A stretch of 64,000 bases of DNA from Microbacterium nymphoidis (GCF_021044885.1 NZ_JAJNOD010000006.1:124001-188000); one strand, 5' to 3'. Numbered from the stretch's first letter, positions 1 through 9,398 are shown. Program-made: numbers and translations. The notes: generated by a model not told the origin, from the sequence alone.

Positions 1-540
1 GATGACGATCTCGCCGCCGCGGATGTGTCCGTGGCCGACGACGGTGAAGGGGAGCGACCAGCGCCCGGCGTCGTCGATGTCGACGCCGACATCGCGCAGC
101 GCGCTGATCATCTCGCCCATCGGGCGATGCAGTGCCGACTCGTGTGCGGTCACCGTGACCTCTCCGGTGGCGAGTCCGGCGAGCGGCGTCAGGAACCGCA
201 TGACGGTACCCGCCTGGCCGCAGTCCACCTCGGCGCCCGCAGAGAAGGCACGAGGCGGGGTGATCTGCAGATCGGGTCCGAACGGTCCGCTCGCCTCGGT
301 CTCCTCGATCTCCACGCCGAGAGCGCGCAATCCGTCGATCATCCGTGCGGAGTCGTCGGAGTGCAGCGGAGAGCGCAGCCGGCTCGGGCTCTCCGCCAGG
401 GCCGACAGGATCAGCTCTCGATTGGTGAGGGACTTCGATCCGGGCACGCTGAGCGTGGCGTGCACCGGCGCGTCTGCGACCGGTGCCGCGTATGCGCCCT
501 GGGGTGCTGTTGCGGTGGCGAGGTCGATCTGTGCACTCAT
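1..540 (-). CDS. aroA: 3-phosphoshikimate 1-carboxyvinyltransferase (EPSP synthase), N-terminal part
   Basis: Transfers enolpyruvate from PEP to shikimate-3-phosphate in the shikimate pathway (cytosolic). The frame is open from an ATG at 540 to the window edge, so about 180 N-terminal residues are visible and the C-terminus lies outside. The family's N-terminal signature VPGSKSLTNRELIL is seen around residues 33-46, followed by a GxxxDCGQAGTVMRFL stretch that binds the phosphoshikimate side. No Shine-Dalgarno is visible; on the minus strand a TAGGGT hexamer (548-553) lies 7 nt before the ATG, suggesting a leaderless transcript. It is divergent from the sigR gene. Confidence 0.93.
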   Translation of the reverse strand, partial: MSAQIDLATATAPQGAYAAPVADAPVHATLSVPGSKSLTNRELILSALAESPSRLRSPLHSDDSARMIDGLRALGVEIEETEASGPFGPDLQITPPRAFSAGAEVDCGQAGTVMRFLTPLAGLATGEVTVTAHESALHRPMGEMISALRDVGVDIDDAGRWSLPFTVVGHGHIRGGEIVI

Positions 541-547
541 CGGCTCC

Positions 548-553
548 ACCCTA
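548..553 (-). promoter_or_regulatory. Putative -10 element of aroA (leaderless)
   Basis: TAGGGT on the minus strand, 7 nt upstream of the aroA ATG, with no Shine-Dalgarno between. It fits the TAnnnT / short-gap / start pattern seen at many genes in this window. Transcription start is inferred, not shown. Confidence 0.45.
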
Positions 554-611
554 CTTGGCCCCATCGGATCGGACGAATATGCCGGGTGCACATTGACAAC
601 CGGTGCGGTGG

Positions 612-639
612 GGGAATAGTGCTCGCGACATGCCGGTTG
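612..639 (+). promoter_or_regulatory. SigR/SigH-type autoregulatory promoter
   Basis: GGGAAT at 612-617, then exactly 18 nt, then GTTG at 636-639. This matches the thiol-stress sigma factor promoter known from Streptomyces SigR and mycobacterial SigH (GGAAT-N18-GTT). It lies about 40 nt upstream of the gene encoding a sigma factor of that family, so positive autoregulation under disulfide stress is the natural reading. Confidence 0.82.
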
Positions 640-679
640 CACCCGATGTGAGAAGCGGACGACACGAACGAGGAGGCGC

Positions 680-1351
680 ATGAACGCGACGCTGGAGCGT
701 TCACCGGAGCTCGAACAGGTCGACGATCTAGACTGGCTCGCGATGGATCAGTCAGATCAGACCGAAACGAGCACGGGCGATGCCCGTACGCAGTTCGAGG
801 AGCAGGCGCTCCCGTTCATGGATCAGCTGTACGGCGCGGCGATGCGCATGACGCGCAACCCCGCCGACGCCGCGGATCTGGTGCAGGAGACCTTCGTCAA
901 GGCGTACTCCTCGTGGGCGTCGTTCACGCAGGGCACGAACCTCAAGGCGTGGCTGTACCGCATTCTCACCAACACCTACATCAACACGTACCGCAAGAAG
1001 CAGCGCGAGCCTTTCCAGGGCACGATCGATGACCTGGAGGACTGGCAGCTGGGCGGTGCGGAGTCGACGACGGCGATGAGCTCGCGGTCGGCTGAGGCTG
1101 AGGCGATCGACCGGATGCCGGCATCGGTCGTGAAGGATGCGCTGCAGGCGATCCCCGAGGACTTCCGCCTCGCGGTGTATCTGGCCGATGTCGAAGGCTT
1201 CGCCTATCAGGAGATCGCCGACATCATGAAGACCCCCATCGGAACGGTCATGAGCAGGTTGCACCGCGGTCGGCGGATGCTGCGAGACCTGCTGGCCGAC
1301 TACGCGGCGGAGCGAGGAATCCGTCCCACCGCATCGAGGAGCAAGAAATGA
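680..1351 (+). CDS. sigR: ECF RNA polymerase sigma factor, SigR/SigH family
   Basis: Alternative sigma factor for the oxidative/disulfide stress response. The protein has 223 residues. Region 2 spans about 44-110 (DLVQETF core near 66-72, then the [14 protein letters not shown] segment), and region 4 spans about 150-205 with a helix-turn-helix at [23 protein letters not shown]. The start is fixed by a strong GAGGAGG ribosome site 4-10 nt upstream. The stop overlaps the start of the anti-sigma gene (ATGA), so the two are translationally coupled. A matching GGGAAT-N18-GTTG promoter lies upstream. The acidic 40-residue N-terminal extension is typical of actinobacterial members. The symbol could equally be sigH, depending on the naming tradition. 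Confidence 0.93.
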   Translation: MNATLERSPELEQVDDLDWLAMDQSDQTETSTGDARTQFEEQALPFMDQLYGAAMRMTRNPADAADLVQETFVKAYSSWASFTQGTNLKAWLYRILTNTYINTYRKKQREPFQGTIDDLEDWQLGGAESTTAMSSRSAEAEAIDRMPASVVKDALQAIPEDFRLAVYLADVEGFAYQEIADIMKTPIGTVMSRLHRGRRMLRDLLADYAAERGIRPTASRSKK

Positions 1352-1593
1352 CCGACTGCGGTTGCGAGAAAGCGCGGCAGGACCTGGAGGAGTTCCTCCG
1401 CAACGAGGTGTGCCGGACGAAGGAATCCGACATCCGAGCCCACCTCGACACCTGTGAGAGCTGCCGCGAAGAAGCGGTGGTGTCCAAGACCCTGACCGAG
1501 GTGGTCGCGCGCGCCTGCAAGGAGGACGCCCCCGAGGAGCTGCGCCTCCTGGTGCTCGAGCGCATCCGCGCCGCCCAGGCATCGCACGCCTGA
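1348..1593 (+). CDS. rsrA: Mycothiol-system (zinc) anti-sigma factor, RsrA/RshA-like
   Basis: Redox-sensitive anti-sigma factor of 81 residues, expected to bind and hold the upstream sigma factor until its thiols oxidise. The zinc motif HxxxCxxC is present (His32, Cys36, Cys39). Cys6 lies 26 residues before the His, the same spacing as Cys11 and His37 in Streptomyces RsrA. Additional cysteines are at 4 and 22. Co-transcription and a 4-nt ATGA overlap with sigR support the assignment. Small size is normal for this family. Confidence 0.92.
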   Translation: MTDCGCEKARQDLEEFLRNEVCRTKESDIRAHLDTCESCREEAVVSKTLTEVVARACKEDAPEELRLLVLERIRAAQASHA

Positions 1594-1681
1594 GCACGCG
1601 CACGCCGCCGGTGAGGGCGGCAGGCTGAGCGAGTCTCCGGTGGGATCTATGCGCCGGCTGTGACGTTGTCGTGAGTCGCCC

Positions 1682-4240
1682 GTGACGCGCACTCTGCCGT
1701 CGCGGCGGGCGGGCTCACGGGTGCACGATCATGAGGTGCCTCAGGTTCCCCCTCCCGCTGAGACCCCGTCCGCACCCGCCGTCGAACGCGCTCGTCGTGC
1801 GCGCGAGGCCGTGGCGGCGCTGCGCCGGATCGTCTCCGCTTCCCCGATAGCGACCGTCTTCGGTGCCTGGATGCTGCTCGCCACGGTGTTCCACGGCCCG
1901 TGGCGACCCCTGATGGCCGCGGGAGCCGAAGCCACGCTGAGCGATCTGCGGTGGTGGACGGCGTTCACCGCCGTTCTCGTCCCCGACAGTGTGGTGACCG
2001 GGACGGTCGCGATCGTCATCGGCGTTCCCCTCCTCGTCTTCGCGGAACGCCACCTTCGTCCCCGGCGTGTGCTGCTCGCCCTCGCCGGCGGCGGCACCGT
2101 CGTGGTGCTGCTCGGGGTCTTCATCCAGTCCGGCATCGCGCGGATCCCGGACTTCGCGAACGTGGCGGGATTGAGCGTCGCGGATCCGAGCATCGGCGTC
2201 ATCTGCGCGGTCAGCGCCGCAGCGGGTGTCGCCCCGACGCTGTGGCGTCGTCGCAGCCGGCTCATCATCGGTCTCGGCGCGCTCGCGGCCGCCCTGTACG
2301 CGGGCGATCTGTCCTCCTGGCTCAGCCTGCTCGCCTTCGTGGTCGGCACGATCATCGGCGAGTTGTGGGCCGCGCGCACCCCGCAGACCACCTGGTGGCG
2401 CGGGAGCCAGCACGAGCGGCGCACGCTGATCGCGGGGGCCGTGGCGGTGCTCGGCATCGGTCCGATCGCCGCGCTGGTCAACGGCGGCGGACGTGGTCCG
2501 CTCTCGGTGGTGGTGGGTGCCTATTCGGACTTCGATCAGCGCATCTCGGCGCGCTGTGCCTCGCACTATCTCCCCGTCTGTGACCACCAGAACATGCTGT
2601 TCGTGACGCGGGGGCTCGGTCCCGCCCTGCTGGCCGTCGTCCCCCTGGTCCTGCTGGTCGTGGCGGCGATCGGCCTGCTGGCGGGGCGGCGCTCGGCATG
2701 GGTGCTCGCCATCGCGACGAACGGTGTCCTGTTCGTTGCGGCGTTCGGATCCGCGGTGGCGGGAAGTGTGGTGGTGGCCGGAGAGGGATCGCAGCAGATC
2801 GTGGAGGCGGTGCTCTGGGGCATCGGCGCACTCGCGCTGCCCGCGGCGACGATCCTCGTGCTCGTGCTGGCGCGGTCGGTGTTCGCGGTGCGCAGCACGC
2901 GTGCCGCCGTGCACCGGTTCGCGCTCACCGTGGCCATCTGCTTCGGGGTGTTCGCCGTGGTGTTCTTCCTCGGTGAGTGGATGCTGCGGGGAGCCTGGAA
3001 CCAGCCGCCCACGCCGGGCGAGCTGCTCGGAGACGCGCTGCGGCGGTTCCTGCCCCCGGGACTGGTGCCCCTTCCCGGCGGCACCCGCTTCCCGCATCAC
3101 GGACCCGGCCTGTTCCTCTGGCAGTGGGTGGGGGTCGTGTTCTGGGCCTTCTTCGTGGCGGCTGTGCTGCGTCTGTTCTCACGCACCCGCACCGAGCAGG
3201 TCGCCGCATCCGATCCCTATCGCGCTCTGGTCACGACGACGGACGCCGGCACGCTCGGATGGCTGGGGACGTGGGAGGGCGCGCGGCACTGGTTCTCTGA
3301 GGACGGCGCGTCAGCGGTGGCCTACCGGCTTCAGGGGAGCGTCGCCATTGCGATCTCTGATCCGGCAGCGGACGACGAGCACCGCGAGGGTGCGATCCGC
3401 GGCTTCGTGGAGTTCTCCTCGGCCCACGGGTGGACCCCGGTGTTCTACAGCGTCCATGACGACACCCGCCGGATCCTGGAATCGCTGGGGTGGAGCAGCA
3501 TGCCGGTGGCGGAGGAGACGGTCCTGCATCCGCGTACCTTTACGATGGCGGGCAAAGCGGGCGAGAAGGTTCGCCACCCCGTCACCCGGATGCGTCGCGA
3601 GGGAGTCCTGCCACTGTGGACCAGCTGGGCGGAGCTCTCGCGCGCCCACGCGCGGCAGATCCGTGAGATCAGTGAGCACTGGGCCTCGGAGAAGGCGCTG
3701 CCGGAGATGGGCTTCACGCTCGGGTCGGTGCCGGAGATGCAGGATCCGGCGGTGCGTCTCATGCTCGCCGTCGCGGCGGATGACACGGTGCTGGGCGTGA
3801 CCAGCTGGGTGCCGGTGCATCGCGGTGGAGAACTCGTAGGCTGGACCCTCGATGTGATGCGGCGCGCTCCCGAGTCACCCAACGGCGTGATGGAGTTCCT
3901 CATCGCGTCTGCCGCGCTGCAGATGCAGGCAGACGGGGCGGAGGTCCTCAGCCTCTCCGGAGCGCCGCTCGTGCAGTCGGACGATGCCGCCGCCCGGCGG
4001 GGGAGCATCGACGGGCTGCTCGCCAGCCTGTCCGCGGCCCTGGAGCCGCTGTACGGATTCGCCTCCCTCTTCCGGTTCAAGAAGAAGTTCCGCCCCGAGT
4101 ACGCGACGCTGAGCATGGTGTATCCCGACCCCGTGGAACTGCCCGCCATCGGGTACGCGCTGGTGCGGACCTACCTGCCCACGGCGAGCGGTCGCCACCT
4201 GGTGGAGTTCGCTCGCGGACTGTTCGAACGGCGGTCCTGA
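1682..4240 (+). CDS. Phosphatidylglycerol aminoacyltransferase (MprF/LysX2-like, DUF2156)
   Basis: Predicted membrane enzyme that moves an amino acid from aminoacyl-tRNA to phosphatidylglycerol (or another lipid), altering envelope charge. The protein has 852 residues. About 11 hydrophobic segments occupy roughly residues 55-505, and a cytosolic DUF2156 (GNAT-fold) catalytic domain follows to the end, including TFTMAGKAGEKVRHPV and the C-terminal FRFKKKFRPEYATLSMVYPD signature. The frame starts at a GTG (1682); an in-frame GTG at 1721 is an alternative. No strong ribosome site separates them. The stop overlaps the next gene (TGATG). Which amino acid is transferred (Lys, Ala or other) cannot be read from the sequence. 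Confidence 0.85.
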   Translation: MTRTLPSRRAGSRVHDHEVPQVPPPAETPSAPAVERARRAREAVAALRRIVSASPIATVFGAWMLLATVFHGPWRPLMAAGAEATLSDLRWWTAFTAVLVPDSVVTGTVAIVIGVPLLVFAERHLRPRRVLLALAGGGTVVVLLGVFIQSGIARIPDFANVAGLSVADPSIGVICAVSAAAGVAPTLWRRRSRLIIGLGALAAALYAGDLSSWLSLLAFVVGTIIGELWAARTPQTTWWRGSQHERRTLIAGAVAVLGIGPIAALVNGGGRGPLSVVVGAYSDFDQRISARCASHYLPVCDHQNMLFVTRGLGPALLAVVPLVLLVVAAIGLLAGRRSAWVLAIATNGVLFVAAFGSAVAGSVVVAGEGSQQIVEAVLWGIGALALPAATILVLVLARSVFAVRSTRAAVHRFALTVAICFGVFAVVFFLGEWMLRGAWNQPPTPGELLGDALRRFLPPGLVPLPGGTRFPHHGPGLFLWQWVGVVFWAFFVAAVLRLFSRTRTEQVAASDPYRALVTTTDAGTLGWLGTWEGARHWFSEDGASAVAYRLQGSVAIAISDPAADDEHREGAIRGFVEFSSAHGWTPVFYSVHDDTRRILESLGWSSMPVAEETVLHPRTFTMAGKAGEKVRHPVTRMRREGVLPLWTSWAELSRAHARQIREISEHWASEKALPEMGFTLGSVPEMQDPAVRLMLAVAADDTVLGVTSWVPVHRGGELVGWTLDVMRRAPESPNGVMEFLIASAALQMQADGAEVLSLSGAPLVQSDDAAARRGSIDGLLASLSAALEPLYGFASLFRFKKKFRPEYATLSMVYPDPVELPAIGYALVRTYLPTASGRHLVEFARGLFERRS

Positions 4241-5547
4241 TGGGAACGTGGCTCCTCACGATGGAGCTCATCGATTCGCCGGTGCGGACCGTGGTGGGAC
4301 TGCTCGTACTCGCCCTCGTGACGGCGGTGCTGGTGCGTGGGCGGCGTCCGCTGCGCCATCTCGCCGGGGCGCTGGTCGGCGCCGGCGCCGTCAGCGCGGC
4401 CGTTCTCTCTGCGCAGTCGGCGAACGCGTTCGCCGGACCGCTGCCGGCGGGAACCGCGCCCTGGGTGCTGGTGACGGGAGCCCTTGCGGGCATCGGCACG
4501 ATCGCGCTGATCACCGGCGGCTGGTGGCGGCGTGCGGCTGCGGTCCTGCTGGTCGTGGCGAGCGCGTTGTCACTGGGGCTCGCCGTGAACGCGCTCTACG
4601 GCGTCACCCATACTCCGGCTGCCATCATCGGGATCGATGTCGGTCCCGCGGCCGAACTGCCGCCCCTGCCCGTGGACGAGCAGCGGCCGACGATCGCAGA
4701 GTGGAAGCCGCCGGCGGACCTGCCCGCGCAGGGGCGCACGGGCGTTCTGCGCGGTGATGAGCGGATCGTTCCCTCTCTCCCGTACGCGCCCCGGGATGCG
4801 TCGGTGTATCTGCCGCCGGCGGCGCTGGTGGCAGATGCCCCGAAGCTCCCGGTGGTCGTGATGATGATGGGGCAGCCCGGCTCACCCGACATCACGCCCA
4901 TCGCCACGGCCGCGGACGCGTACGCCGCGGCGCATCACGGGCTCGCACCGATCGTGGTCGTGGTCGATCAGCTCGCCGGGAACCCGCAGAACGACCCGGT
5001 GTGCACGGACTCCGCGACATACGGCGCCGTGGCGACCTATGTGAACGTGGACGTGCCCGCCTACATCCGATCGCACTTCGCCGTGCTGCCGGACGTGTCC
5101 GCATGGACGATCGCGGGCTACTCGAACGGGGGCGCGTGCGCCTTCTCCTGGGGGGTGCAGCATCCGCAGACCTGGGGTGTCATCGGAGACGTCTCCGGCA
5201 ACGAGTACCCCGGTTCTGAAAATCCCCAGAACGCGGTCACGACCGCGTGGGCGGGGGACGAGAGCGCTTACCGGGCGTCATTGCCCGCAGCGGTGCTCGC
5301 GGCGGCGAAGCCGGGAACCTACAACGATCGTCACGCGATATTCACCCACGGCGATCAGGACACGGTCTTCGGACCCGGGCAGGTCAGGAACGCGGCACTC
5401 GCGCAGCAGGCGGGCTTCCGCGTGAGCGCACTGACGATCCCGGGCGAGGGGCACGTGCGCGGCGCACTCACACAGGGACTGGACTATCTGCTGGCCACGG
5501 TGGGCACGGACGCCGGCTTCGACGCGTTCACGACCGCGGGCGGGTAG
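4240..5547 (+). CDS. Membrane-anchored alpha/beta hydrolase (esterase D-like), partner of the lipid aminoacyltransferase
   Basis: 435 residues. Three or four hydrophobic segments in the first ~130 residues are followed by an esterase-type alpha/beta hydrolase domain. The nucleophile elbow is GYSNGG with Ser295; an acid in HGDQDTVFG and a His in GEGHVRG complete a plausible triad near the C-terminus. The gene starts inside the stop of the aminoacyl-phosphatidylglycerol synthase gene (TGATG). Known lipid-aminoacylation loci often pair the synthase with a hydrolase that removes the amino acid, so a role in turning over aminoacyl lipids is inferred. A cell-wall ester substrate is an alternative. 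Confidence 0.8.
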   Translation: MGTWLLTMELIDSPVRTVVGLLVLALVTAVLVRGRRPLRHLAGALVGAGAVSAAVLSAQSANAFAGPLPAGTAPWVLVTGALAGIGTIALITGGWWRRAAAVLLVVASALSLGLAVNALYGVTHTPAAIIGIDVGPAAELPPLPVDEQRPTIAEWKPPADLPAQGRTGVLRGDERIVPSLPYAPRDASVYLPPAALVADAPKLPVVVMMMGQPGSPDITPIATAADAYAAAHHGLAPIVVVVDQLAGNPQNDPVCTDSATYGAVATYVNVDVPAYIRSHFAVLPDVSAWTIAGYSNGGACAFSWGVQHPQTWGVIGDVSGNEYPGSENPQNAVTTAWAGDESAYRASLPAAVLAAAKPGTYNDRHAIFTHGDQDTVFGPGQVRNAALAQQAGFRVSALTIPGEGHVRGALTQGLDYLLATVGTDAGFDAFTTAGG

Positions 5548-5568
5548 CCCGGCCCCGCATGCCACGTG

Positions 5569-5618
5569 ACCGTGACGACGAAGGCCCTGCACAAGTGCAG
5601 GGCCTTCGTCGTCACGGT
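5569..5618. terminator. Bidirectional hairpin terminator
   Basis: A perfect 24-bp inverted repeat (arms 5569-5592 and 5595-5618) around an AA centre, lying between the convergent esterase gene and kgd. The inner arms read GAAGGCCCTGCAC and GTGCAGGGCCTTC. The TTCGTCGTCAC side has no long T-run, but the stem is unusually long and serves both directions. Confidence 0.8.
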
Positions 5619-5622
5619 GATG

Positions 5623-8600
5623 TCAGTTCAGTGCGCGGCGGAGCAGGTCGGCCTGCTCCAGCGCGTGGATCTTCGACGAACCGGTGGACGGGGACGCGGC
5701 TGCGGCGCGCGTGACGTGTCCGAGCGGGCGACCCTTCAGCAGCGGGGCGACCTCCAAGGCCATGAACGGCCACGCACCCTGGTTCTCCGGCTCGTCCTGG
5801 ACCCAGATCAGCTCGGCATCCGGGTAGCGCGCGAGGATCTCGTTGAGCTCGTCGACCGGCGCCGGGTAGAGCTGCTCGACGCGCACCAGGGCGATCGATT
5901 CGTTCGGCGCCTTCTCCAGCTCGGACACCAGATCCCAGTGGATCTTTCCGGAGTGCAGGAGAACGCGCGTGACCTTCGACGCGTCGACGCCGCGCTCGTC
6001 GTCCAGCACCGTCCGGAACGTCCCGGAGAGGAAGTCCTCCACGGGGCTGGAGGCGCTGCGCAGACGCAGCATGCCCTTCGGGGTGAACTCGATGAGCGGA
6101 CGACGCGGCTTGGCGTACGCCTGGCGGCGCAGCAGGTGGAAGTGCTGGGCCGGCGTGGAGGGACGGGCCACGGTCATGTTGTCCTGGGCGCACAGCTGCA
6201 GGTAGCGCTCGATGCGTGCCGACGAGTGGTCGGGTCCCTGGCCCTCGTAGCCGTGCGGCAGCATCAGCACGACGCTGGACTGCTGGCCCCACTTCTGGTC
6301 GGCGGAGGAGATGTACTCGTCGATGACCGACTGCGCACCGTTGGCGAAGTCACCGAACTGGGCCTCCCACAGCACGAGAGCCTCGGGGGCGGCCACCGAG
6401 TAGCCGTACTCGAACGCCATGGCGGCGTACTCGCTCAGCAGCGAGTCGTAGACCCAGAAACGTGCCTGCGTGTCGGAGAGGTTGCCCAGCGGCAGCCATT
6501 CCTGACCGTTGGCGCGGTCGTGCAGCACGGCGTGGCGCGAAGCGAAGGTGCCGCGACGGGCGTCCTGACCGGTGAGGCGCACCGGGGTGCCCTCCAGCAG
6601 CAGGGAGCCGAATGCGAGCAGCTCCCCGAAGCCCCAGTCGATGCCGCCGTTGCGCGACATGTCGGCACGCTTGTTCAGCAGCTGCTCCAGCTTGGGGTGC
6701 ACCGTGAAGCCGGCCGGCTTGTTGGTGAACGCGTCGCCGATGATCTGCATCGTCTCGGAGGAGATGCCCGTGTTGTCCGGAGCGCCGGCCACTGCGGGCG
6801 CACCCTGCTCGTTGACCACGGGGATCGCGCCGGTCTGTGCGGCATGCGTCTCGGCGAAGGCGACCTCGAGACGGTCCTGGAAGTCCGCCTTGGTCTGCTC
6901 GTACTCGGCTTCGGTGATGTCGCCGCGACCGACGAGCGCCTCGGTGTAGAGCTTGCGGACCGAACGCTTGGCCTCGATGAGGTTGGTCATCAGAGGCTGC
7001 GTCATCGAGGGGTCGTCGCCCTCGTTGTGGCCACGTCGGCGGTAGGAGACGAGGTCGATCACGACATCGCGGTGGAACTTCTCGCGGTATTCGAAGGCGA
7101 GCTGGGCCACGTGCACGACGGCTTCGGGGTCATCGCCGTTGACGTGGAAGATGGGCGCCTGCGTGGTCTTGGCGACGTCGGTGGCGTACACCGAGGTGCG
7201 CGAATCACCGGGGACCGTGGTGAAGCCCACCTGGTTGTTCACGACCACGTGGATGGTGCCGCCGGTGCGGAACGCGCGCAGCTGCGACATCTGCAGCGTT
7301 TCGACGACCACGCCCTGACCGGCGAACGCCGCATCGCCGTGGATCAGAATGGGCAGCCACGTGAACGAGCCGATCGGGTGACGGTCCTGCTTCGCGCGGA
7401 CGATGCCCTCCAGCACACCGTCGACCGTCTCCAGGTGCGACGGGTTGGCAGCCAGCTGGATCGGCAGCTCGCTGCCGTCTTCGGCGACGAACGTGCCTTC
7501 CGTGCCCAGGTGGTACTTCACGTCACCCGAGCCGAGCTTGTTGCCCGGGAGGGTGGATCCCTCGAACTCGCGGAAGACCTGACCGTAGGTCTTCCCGGCG
7601 ATGTTGGTGAGCATGTTCAGGCGGCCGCGGTGAGCCATACCGATGGCCGCGCCGTCGAGGCCGGAGCGCGCGGCACCCTGCAGGATCTCGTCCATCAGCG
7701 GAACGAGGGATTCGGAACCCTCGAGCGAGAAGCGCTTCTGCCCGACGTACTTGGTCTGCAGGAAGGTCTCGAAGGCCTCGGCCTCGTTCAGCTTGCTGAG
7801 GATGCGCAGCTGCTCGTCGTGACCGGGCTTCTGGTACTTGACCTCGATCTTCTCCTGGAACCAGGCGCGCTGCTCGGGGTCCTGGATGTGCATGTACTCG
7901 ACGCCGATGGTGCGGCAGTAGGAGTCGCGCAGCACTCCGAGCACTTCGCGCAGCTTCATCGTGCGCCGGCCGCCGAAGCCGCCGACGACGAACTCGCGGT
8001 CCAGGTCCCAGAACGTGAGACCGTGGGTCTCGATCTCCAGGTCGGGGTGCGAGCGCTGCACGTACTCGAGCGGGTCGATGTCGGCCATCAGGTGACCGCG
8101 CACACGGTAGGAGTTGATGAGCTCCTGAACGCGGGCCTGCTTGTCCACGCGCTCGGCGATGTCCACCTTGATGTCGGCGGCCCAGTGGATGGGCGCGTAG
8201 GGGATGCGCAGCGCGGCGAAGATGCCCTCGTAGAACTCGCGCTGGCCGATGAGCAGCTCGTGCACCTTCTTGAGGTACTCGCCCGAGCCCGCGCCCTGGA
8301 TCACGCGGTGGTCGTAGGTGCTGGTGAGGGTGATCACCTTGCCGATGGCCAGCTCATTGAGCACGCGCTCGCTGGCGCCGGCGAACTCGGCCGGGTACTC
8401 CAGCGCACCGGCGCCGATGATCGAGCCCTGACCCTTGCTGAGGCGCGGCACAGAGTGCACCGTGCCGATGCCGCCCGGGTTCGTGAGCGAGATGGTGGTG
8501 CCGGCGTAGTCGGCTGCTGTCAGCTTGTTCACGCGGGCGCGCTGGACGAGATCCTCGTACGCGGCCAGGAACTCGGTGAAGCTCAGCGTCTCGGCCCGCT

Positions 8601-9327
8601 TGATGGAAGGAACCACCAGGGCGCGGGTGCCGTCGGGACGGGGAAGGTCGATGGCGATGCCGAGCCCGATGTGCGCCGGCGCGATGACCGAGGGCTTGCC
8701 GTCGATCTCGTCGTAGTAGACGTTCTGGCTCGGGAACTCCTTCAACGCCTGGATCATGGCCCAGCCGATGAGGTGGGTGAAGCTGATCTTGCCGCCGCGG
8801 GTGCGCGCCATGTGGTTGTTGATGACGATGCGGTTGTCGATCATCAGCTTCGCGGGGATGGTGCGGACGCTGGTGGCGGTGGGGATCGTCAGCGAGACGT
8901 CCATGTTGGCGGCGATGGTCTTGAAGATGCCCTTGAGAGGCGTGACGACGTCCTCCTGGGCCTCACCGGCATCCGCAGCGGGAGCGGTGGCCTTCGGTGC
9001 CTGCGCGGGGATCGGCTGCGGGGCTGCCGGCTTGGCGGTGGTGCGTGCCACCGGTTGACCGTTGTTCTGTGCCGGCGCCTCAGCGGCCGGTGCCGCCGGG
9101 GTGGCGGCTGCGATCGGGGCGGATTCCGGCGTCGCTGCCGGGGCGCCGGGGGTGGCCGGAGCGGAACCGGTGGCCTTCTGGTGGTAGGACTCGAGAACCG
9201 GCCACCACTCCTTGTCCACGGAGTTCTTGTCGCTCTTGTACTGCTCGTAGAGCTCTTCGACGAGCCACTCGTTGGCCCCGAATTCTCCCTCGCTCGAAGC
9301 CCCGCCAACGCTCGAGTTGCTCGACAC
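5623..9327 (-). CDS. kgd: Multifunctional 2-oxoglutarate metabolism enzyme (fused E2 succinyltransferase / E1 decarboxylase)
   Basis: Actinobacterial TCA-cycle enzyme combining the E1 thiamine-diphosphate 2-oxoglutarate decarboxylase with an E2-type acyltransferase core (SucA/OdhA architecture). The chosen GTG at 9327 gives 1,234 residues, close to the usual ~1,230. A short E1-type N-terminus (WLVEELYEQYKSDKNSVD) comes first, then an Ala/Pro linker (about 55-125). The acyltransferase domain (about 128-355) carries the TYDHRVIQGAGSG catalytic motif, and the E1 domain follows with GMAHRGRLN and GHNEGDDPS. No lipoyl domain is present, as expected for this fusion. The frame stays open to 9477, but those 50 residues are unlike the family. 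A putative -10 and a leader hairpin lie upstream. Confidence 0.96.
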   Translation of the reverse strand: MSSNSSVGGASSEGEFGANEWLVEELYEQYKSDKNSVDKEWWPVLESYHQKATGSAPATPGAPAATPESAPIAAATPAAPAAEAPAQNNGQPVARTTAKPAAPQPIPAQAPKATAPAADAGEAQEDVVTPLKGIFKTIAANMDVSLTIPTATSVRTIPAKLMIDNRIVINNHMARTRGGKISFTHLIGWAMIQALKEFPSQNVYYDEIDGKPSVIAPAHIGLGIAIDLPRPDGTRALVVPSIKRAETLSFTEFLAAYEDLVQRARVNKLTAADYAGTTISLTNPGGIGTVHSVPRLSKGQGSIIGAGALEYPAEFAGASERVLNELAIGKVITLTSTYDHRVIQGAGSGEYLKKVHELLIGQREFYEGIFAALRIPYAPIHWAADIKVDIAERVDKQARVQELINSYRVRGHLMADIDPLEYVQRSHPDLEIETHGLTFWDLDREFVVGGFGGRRTMKLREVLGVLRDSYCRTIGVEYMHIQDPEQRAWFQEKIEVKYQKPGHDEQLRILSKLNEAEAFETFLQTKYVGQKRFSLEGSESLVPLMDEILQGAARSGLDGAAIGMAHRGRLNMLTNIAGKTYGQVFREFEGSTLPGNKLGSGDVKYHLGTEGTFVAEDGSELPIQLAANPSHLETVDGVLEGIVRAKQDRHPIGSFTWLPILIHGDAAFAGQGVVVETLQMSQLRAFRTGGTIHVVVNNQVGFTTVPGDSRTSVYATDVAKTTQAPIFHVNGDDPEAVVHVAQLAFEYREKFHRDVVIDLVSYRRRGHNEGDDPSMTQPLMTNLIEAKRSVRKLYTEALVGRGDITEAEYEQTKADFQDRLEVAFAETHAAQTGAIPVVNEQGAPAVAGAPDNTGISSETMQIIGDAFTNKPAGFTVHPKLEQLLNKRADMSRNGGIDWGFGELLAFGSLLLEGTPVRLTGQDARRGTFASRHAVLHDRANGQEWLPLGNLSDTQARFWVYDSLLSEYAAMAFEYGYSVAAPEALVLWEAQFGDFANGAQSVIDEYISSADQKWGQQSSVVLMLPHGYEGQGPDHSSARIERYLQLCAQDNMTVARPSTPAQHFHLLRRQAYAKPRRPLIEFTPKGMLRLRSASSPVEDFLSGTFRTVLDDERGVDASKVTRVLLHSGKIHWDLVSELEKAPNESIALVRVEQLYPAPVDELNEILARYPDAELIWVQDEPENQGAWPFMALEVAPLLKGRPLGHVTRAAAASPSTGSSKIHALEQADLLRRALN

Positions 9328-9363
9328 GCTTGATCGCCCACTTTCGTCGTGTGATCTCGTCAC

Positions 9364-9386
9364 GCACGCGGAGATCTCCCGCGTGC
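9364..9386 (-). promoter_or_regulatory. Hairpin in the kgd 5' leader
   Basis: Arms GCACGCGG (9364-9371) and CCGCGTGC (9379-9386) enclose a short loop, with a nested GGAGATCTCC palindrome. It falls between the putative kgd -10 and its GTG start, so it would be in the mRNA leader. It could affect translation or be an operator. Function is unknown. Confidence 0.4.
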
Positions 9387-9398
9387 TTTCGACAGACA

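Noticed and set aside
5566..9333. A 1,255-codon plus-strand open frame covering kgd from end to end
   Set aside because: It is the antisense of a clearly conserved enzyme. In high-GC genomes the codon bias keeps the opposite frame open; the translation is low-complexity Val/Asp/Arg/Gly with no motif.
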